DNA of 9,233 bases from Chloroflexota bacterium (GTDB lineage: Bacteria > Chloroflexota > Chloroflexia > QHBQ01 > JADMIH01). This document shows positions 6,148 to 9,233 of the stretch, piece by piece; position 1 is the stretch's first letter, and each line of letters begins with the position of its first letter. The stretch covers positions 1-9,233 of the forward strand of contig JADMIH010000153.1 of the NCBI GenBank assembly GCA_015478675.1. The letters are read 5' to 3'. The translations under genes were made by a program, and so were the position numbers. The notes under the pieces are model-generated. The model had not been told where the DNA came from and did no database searches. It saw nothing but the letters and a program-made list of their open reading frames with translations.

Positions 6148-7253
6148 CAACCGGCCTCAACATAGCATTCTTCGGCTCAAGCCTGGTATCGGCTTACTGG
6201 AACGGAGCGGCTACCTACTATCGCGGTTTGATACGTGCTCTGCACGGGCACGGACACAACACCACCTTCTATGAGCCTGATGCATATGGCCGCCAGCAGC
6301 ACCGCGATATTGCTGATCCCGATTGGGCAAAGGTGGTGGTCTATCCCGGCGAGGGAGAAGAAGGTGTGCGGCGTGCTCTGGAAAGCGCTCGCGGCGCAGA
6401 TGTGATTATCAAGACGAGTGGGGTCGGGGTCTTCGACGAGTTGTTGGAGGAAGCTGTGCTGGACCTACAACGTCCAGGTACCCTTGTGGCTTTCTGCGAT
6501 GTAGATGCGCCCGCCACCCTCGACAGAGTGCATGGTGACCCTTCCGATCCATTCCTTCCTCTCATCCCCCGCTACGACTTCGTATTCACCTACGGCGGGG
6601 GGGAGCCTGTAGTCAGCGCCTACAAAGAGCTGGGGGCGCATAGCTGTGTGCCCATCTACAACGCTCTCGATCCTGCTACTCACCACCCGGTGCCGCCCGA
6701 TTCCAACTTTGAGGCCGATCTCAGTTTCCTGGGCAACAACCTGCCTGACCGCGAAGCACGCGTCGAGGAGTTTTTCCTCCGAACAGCCACCCTCTTGCCG
6801 CAGCACAGCTTTCTGCTGGGGGGTAGTGGGTGGGAAAAGAAGCCGCTAGCTCCTAACACCCGCTATGTGGGCCATGTGTACACCGCCGACCATAACGCCT
6901 TTAACTGCACACCACTTGCTGTTCTGAACGTAAGCCGGGAAAGCATGGCGCGCTACGGCTTCTCTCCTGCTACGCGCATCTTTGAGGCGGCCGGCGCGGC
7001 TGCTTGCCTCATCACCGACTACTGGGTGGGGGTAGAAACCTTCTTTGAGCCGGGGCGTGAGATACTGGTAGCCCACAATGCCGAAGAGGTCGCCGAGCAT
7101 CTAACCTCGTTGACGCCGGAGCGTGCGCGCACTATAGGCCAGGCAGCATACAAGCGCGTGCTGGCGGACCACACCTACGAGCGCCGGGCCATGCAGCTGG
7201 AGGCGGTATTGCAGGGTGTCAGCCCGCGTCCTGGAATTACGAGCTACGAGTAA
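6144..7253 (+). CDS. CgeB-like glycosyltransferase (second of three)
   Basis: This 369-residue protein has N-terminal MTTGLNIAFFGSSLVSAYWN and a mid-region with FCDVDAPATLDRV. Its C-terminal Glyco_trans_1_2-like domain reads SPATRIFEAAGAAACLITDYW (Glu281), followed by ETFFEPGREILVAHNAEE. This is the arrangement of CgeB (named from a Bacillus spore-crust gene) and related transferases. The start ATG overlaps the previous stop as ATGA, with GAAAGGT 10 bases upstream. It is closely similar in layout to the third copy (7453-8523): both share a 'D(V/I)D(A/T)PxTL' motif, the 'SPxxR(I/L)FEAA' motif and 'I(T/S)DYW'. The last gene of the overlapping run, it ends in TAA followed by a 199-bp gap. A run of seven G at 6597-6603 is a possible slippage site but the frame is intact. 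Confidence 0.82.
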   Translation: MTTGLNIAFFGSSLVSAYWNGAATYYRGLIRALHGHGHNTTFYEPDAYGRQQHRDIADPDWAKVVVYPGEGEEGVRRALESARGADVIIKTSGVGVFDELLEEAVLDLQRPGTLVAFCDVDAPATLDRVHGDPSDPFLPLIPRYDFVFTYGGGEPVVSAYKELGAHSCVPIYNALDPATHHPVPPDSNFEADLSFLGNNLPDREARVEEFFLRTATLLPQHSFLLGGSGWEKKPLAPNTRYVGHVYTADHNAFNCTPLAVLNVSRESMARYGFSPATRIFEAAGAAACLITDYWVGVETFFEPGREILVAHNAEEVAEHLTSLTPERARTIGQAAYKRVLADHTYERRAMQLEAVLQGVSPRPGITSYE

Positions 7254-7452
7254 GTGGTAAACTGGCACCTCAAAGAGTGACAACGCGCAGACCGTGTAGC
7301 GCAAGCTTTCCATCGAACGGCGGACAACGACGATGGACGACCTGACCTCCGCCTTTATGCTTTCAACACCATAAGTAGATGAAACCTTTGCGCTCTTTGC
7401 ATCCCGTCATCAATCGTCGCGTAAGGTAAACTCGTAATTAGTAATTCATAAT
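7254..7452. other. Intergenic gap, no recognisable terminator or gene
   Basis: These 199 bases break the otherwise overlapping gene run. I find no stem followed by a T-tract and no SD-preceded small frame; short ATG frames at 7333 (13 codons) and 7379 (16 codons) lack SD sequences. The last 21 bases are AT-rich and form three degenerate heptamers. A promoter for the last glycosyltransferase probably lies here, but I cannot place -35 and -10 boxes with confidence. Confidence 0.5.
7432..7452. repeat. Three degenerate tandem heptamers abutting a start codon
   Basis: TCGTAAT (7432-7438), TAGTAAT (7439-7445) and TCATAAT (7446-7452) follow one another without gaps and end exactly at the ATG at 7453. 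The shared core is T(C/A)(G/A)TAAT. Short tandem heptamers of TTCGTAA type are a known kind of bacterial intergenic repeat. The array lies where a Shine-Dalgarno would be expected. Confidence 0.5.
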
Positions 7453-8523
7453 ATGAAGATAGTCATCCTCGGCCTTTCGATCACTTCGTCCTGGGGCAAC
7501 GGCCACGCCACCACGTACAGGAGCCTGGTGCGCGGCCTGTCGGCTCGCGGGCACGATCTCCTCTTTCTTGAGCGAGATGCGCCCTGGTACGCCTCCAATC
7601 GCGACTTGCCTGACCCGCCATATGGCCGCACTGAACTCTATTCAAGCCTGGAAGAGTTGAAGGATCGTTTTGAGGCCGAGGTGCGCGGCGCCGACCTGGT
7701 TATCGTCGGCTCATATGTGCCCGAAGGGGTGGATGTTGGCGAGTGGGTGACCTCAATAGCGCAGGGCATAACCGCCTTCTACGACATTGACACCCCCGTC
7801 ACGCTCGCTAAACTTGAGCGCGGTGACACTGAATATATCTCTCCGCGGCTTATTCCTCTTTACGACATTTACCTGTCGTTCACAGGCGGTCCGACGTTGC
7901 GACGCATCGAGAGGCACTATGGCACCCCGATGGCCCGGCCCCTCTATTGCTCCGTTGATCCCGACCTCTACTACCCTGAGCCTTGCGCTACAAAGTGGGA
8001 CCTGGGGTACATGGGCACCTACAGCGATGATCGCCAGCCGCCCTTAGAGCGGCTTATGCTGAACCCTGCCCGTCGTTGGCCGCAAGGCCGTTTCGTGGTG
8101 GCCGGGCCTCAATATCCGGCAGAGATAGAGTGGCCGCCTAACGTGGAGCGCATCGAGCATCTGCCGCCCGTAGAGCACAGGCGATTCTATAACGAGCAGA
8201 GGTTCACCCTCAACATCACGCGGGCCGATATGATAGTTGCGGGCTACTCGCCAAGCGTGCGCCTCTTCGAGGCTGCCGCCTGTGCTGTGCCCATCATAAG
8301 CGATTACTGGCCCGGCCTGGGAACCATCTTCAACTTGGGTACAGAGATTCTAGTCTCCCACTCATCGGAGGAGAGCCTCAGCTATCTCCGCAACATGCCC
8401 GATGATGAGCGTATGAAAATAGGAGAAGCCGCGAGGGCGCGAGTGCTTACCGAGCACACCTTCGCCCACCGCGCCGCAGAGCTAGAAAGCTACGTTGAGG
8501 AGCTGCGGACTCGTGAAAGGTGA
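7453..8523 (+). CDS. CgeB-like glycosyltransferase (third of three)
   Basis: This 356-residue protein begins MKIVILGLSITSSWGNGHAT, a typical glycine-containing first loop of GT-B transferases. It then has LFLERDAPWYASNRDLPDPP, FYDIDTPVTL and FTGGPTLRRIE. The C-terminal Glyco_trans_1_2 domain reads SPSVRLFEAAACAVPIISDYW (Glu273), followed by GTIFNLGTEILVSHSSEE. It is a paralogue of the preceding gene by shared motif order. Unlike the others it is separated by 199 bp and has no Shine-Dalgarno: the nearest AAGG-type motif is about 25 bases upstream, so it may be read from a leaderless or weakly initiated transcript. Its TGA stop is 6 bases from the stop of the convergent gene. Function within the same glycan pathway is likely; the donor is unknown. 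Confidence 0.85.
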   Translation: MKIVILGLSITSSWGNGHATTYRSLVRGLSARGHDLLFLERDAPWYASNRDLPDPPYGRTELYSSLEELKDRFEAEVRGADLVIVGSYVPEGVDVGEWVTSIAQGITAFYDIDTPVTLAKLERGDTEYISPRLIPLYDIYLSFTGGPTLRRIERHYGTPMARPLYCSVDPDLYYPEPCATKWDLGYMGTYSDDRQPPLERLMLNPARRWPQGRFVVAGPQYPAEIEWPPNVERIEHLPPVEHRRFYNEQRFTLNITRADMIVAGYSPSVRLFEAAACAVPIISDYWPGLGTIFNLGTEILVSHSSEESLSYLRNMPDDERMKIGEAARARVLTEHTFAHRAAELESYVEELRTRER

Positions 8524-8533
8524 AACGTTTCAC
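8520..8533. repeat. 14-bp perfect palindrome carrying both convergent stop codons
   Basis: GTGAAACGTTTCAC is its own reverse complement. The TGA stop of the plus-strand transferase (8521-8523) and the TGA stop of the minus-strand ATPase (8532-8530) are its mirror-image parts. It lacks a loop and a T-tract on either side, so it is not an ordinary intrinsic terminator. Confidence 0.75.
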
Positions 8534-9233
8534 TGCGCGAAGAGCGTCCTATCTATCTTTTGCCCGTGATCTTCCAGGCGTGTGAGGAACTTGGGGAGCA
8601 GGCCGGTGGGCTTTAGCATTCCTCTTATCTTGCCCTGCTCATCATTGCCCGACTCCTGCCACCGGAATATATCCTGCAACACAATTGTGTCCCCTTCCAT
8701 CCCCTGTACTTCCGTGATGTACACCACCTTGCGCGAGCCATCACGCAGCCGTGATTGCTGTACTATCACATCTATAGCTGAGGCCACTTGCTCGCGTATA
8801 ACCTTAATCGGCAAGTCCATCCCCGACATGAGGACCATCGTTTCCATACGAGAGAGGGCATCGCGTGGGGTGTTAGCATGGAGAGTGGTAAGAGAGCCGT
8901 CATGTCCCGTGTTCATCGCCTGGAGCATGTCCAGTGCCTCGCCGGAGCGCACCTCGCCTACTATGATGCGCTCTGGGCGCATACGTAGCGAGTTGGTCAC
9001 CAGGTGACGAATTGTGACCGCGCCCGCGTTATCTACATCGGCTGGGCGCGCCTCAAGCGATACTACGTGCCTCTGGTTCAATCGCAGCTCGGCTGAGTCT
9101 TCTATCGTAACTATTCGCTCGCCTTCCGGTATAAAGGAGGAGAGGACATTCAGCAGCGTGGTCTTACCGGAGCCTGTGCCCCCCGCCACCACCATGTTCA
9201 GCCTGCCAAGCACACACATTCGCAGGAAGCCGG
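8530..9233 (-). CDS. cpaF: Tad/type IV-related secretion ATPase CpaF (TadA), 5' end beyond window
   Basis: The C-terminal 234 residues of a hexameric secretion ATPase that powers assembly of Tad-type pili from the cytoplasmic face of the membrane. Reading from the right edge, [11 protein letters not shown] leads into the Walker A motif GGTGSGKTT (bases 9183-9157). Next come the Asp box TIEDSAEL, the Walker B segment RIIVGEVR and the His box [18 protein letters not shown], in the order expected of the type II/IV secretion ATPase family. The tail ([20 protein letters not shown]) is also typical of CpaF. The frame continues past the ATG at 9219-9217 to position 9233, so that Met is internal and the N-terminal domain lies outside the window. 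Convergent with the last glycosyltransferase, it is not part of the glycan operon; Tad genes should follow upstream (to the right). Confidence 0.93.
   Translation of the reverse strand, partial: GFLRMCVLGRLNMVVAGGTGSGKTTLLNVLSSFIPEGERIVTIEDSAELRLNQRHVVSLEARPADVDNAGAVTIRHLVTNSLRMRPERIIVGEVRSGEALDMLQAMNTGHDGSLTTLHANTPRDALSRMETMVLMSGMDLPIKVIREQVASAIDVIVQQSRLRDGSRKVVYITEVQGMEGDTIVLQDIFRWQESGNDEQGKIRGMLKPTGLLPKFLTRLEDHGQKIDRTLFAQ

Noticed and set aside
7333..7429. Two small ATG frames in the gap (starting 7333 and 7379)
   Set aside because: They have 13 and 16 codons, no SD and no conservation evidence.
8534..8600. Functional link of the Tad ATPase with the glycan genes
   Set aside because: Adjacency is convergent with different strands and no shared promoter; pilus glycosylation is possible but not supported by this sequence.
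8582..9007. 141-codon plus-strand open frame
   Set aside because: It is antisense to the CpaF ATPase core and rich in Ser, Arg and Thr as expected for a shadow frame.

Overview
The window reads as bacterial chromosome of moderately high GC. It holds a compact cell-envelope or exopolysaccharide glycan locus, with the 5' edge of an unrelated gene on the left and the 3' part of a Tad/CpaF secretion ATPase on the right. Protein style (long TadA/CpaF ATPase, CgeB-like glycosyltransferases, GTG/TTG starts, degenerate heptamer repeat) would fit Chloroflexota, possibly a Ktedonobacteria-like soil or thermophilic lineage. That placement is an impression from sequence flavour and was not tested by a search.

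Layout. Positions 1-154 (minus) are the N-terminus of a small PRC-barrel-like protein running off the left edge. Positions 155-553 are a divergent intergenic region of about 400 bp, rich in inverted repeats; I see no convincing gene in it, but it has a perfect TATAAT and a hairpin just before the first operon gene. From 554 to 7253 (plus) run six genes that all overlap by a few bases: two extended SDR sugar epimerases/dehydratases, a Gfo/Idh/MocA oxidoreductase, a GT4 glycosyltransferase and two CgeB-like glycosyltransferases. After a 199-bp gap comes a third CgeB-like glycosyltransferase (7453-8523). It converges on a cpaF/tadA gene (8530 to beyond 9233, minus) with only 6 bp between the two stop codons.

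How the genes work together (inference). The first epimerase resembles dTDP-L-rhamnose 4-epimerases, the second CDP-paratose/tyvelose 2-epimerases, and the third gene is an NAD(P)-dependent sugar oxidoreductase. Together they could remodel a nucleotide-sugar pool into one or more unusual (deoxy)sugars. The four glycosyltransferases would then assemble these into a short glycan. No nucleotidyltransferase, flippase, polymerase or priming transferase is present, so the glycan must depend on genes elsewhere. Uninterrupted ATGA-type junctions imply translational coupling and fixed stoichiometry across the first six genes. The adjacent Tad ATPase is on the opposite strand and need not be functionally linked.

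The most interesting points are the structured 5' region (155-553), the loss of the metal-knuckle-type cysteines in the first epimerase, the array of three CgeB-like transferases, and the 14-bp palindrome that carries both convergent stop codons.
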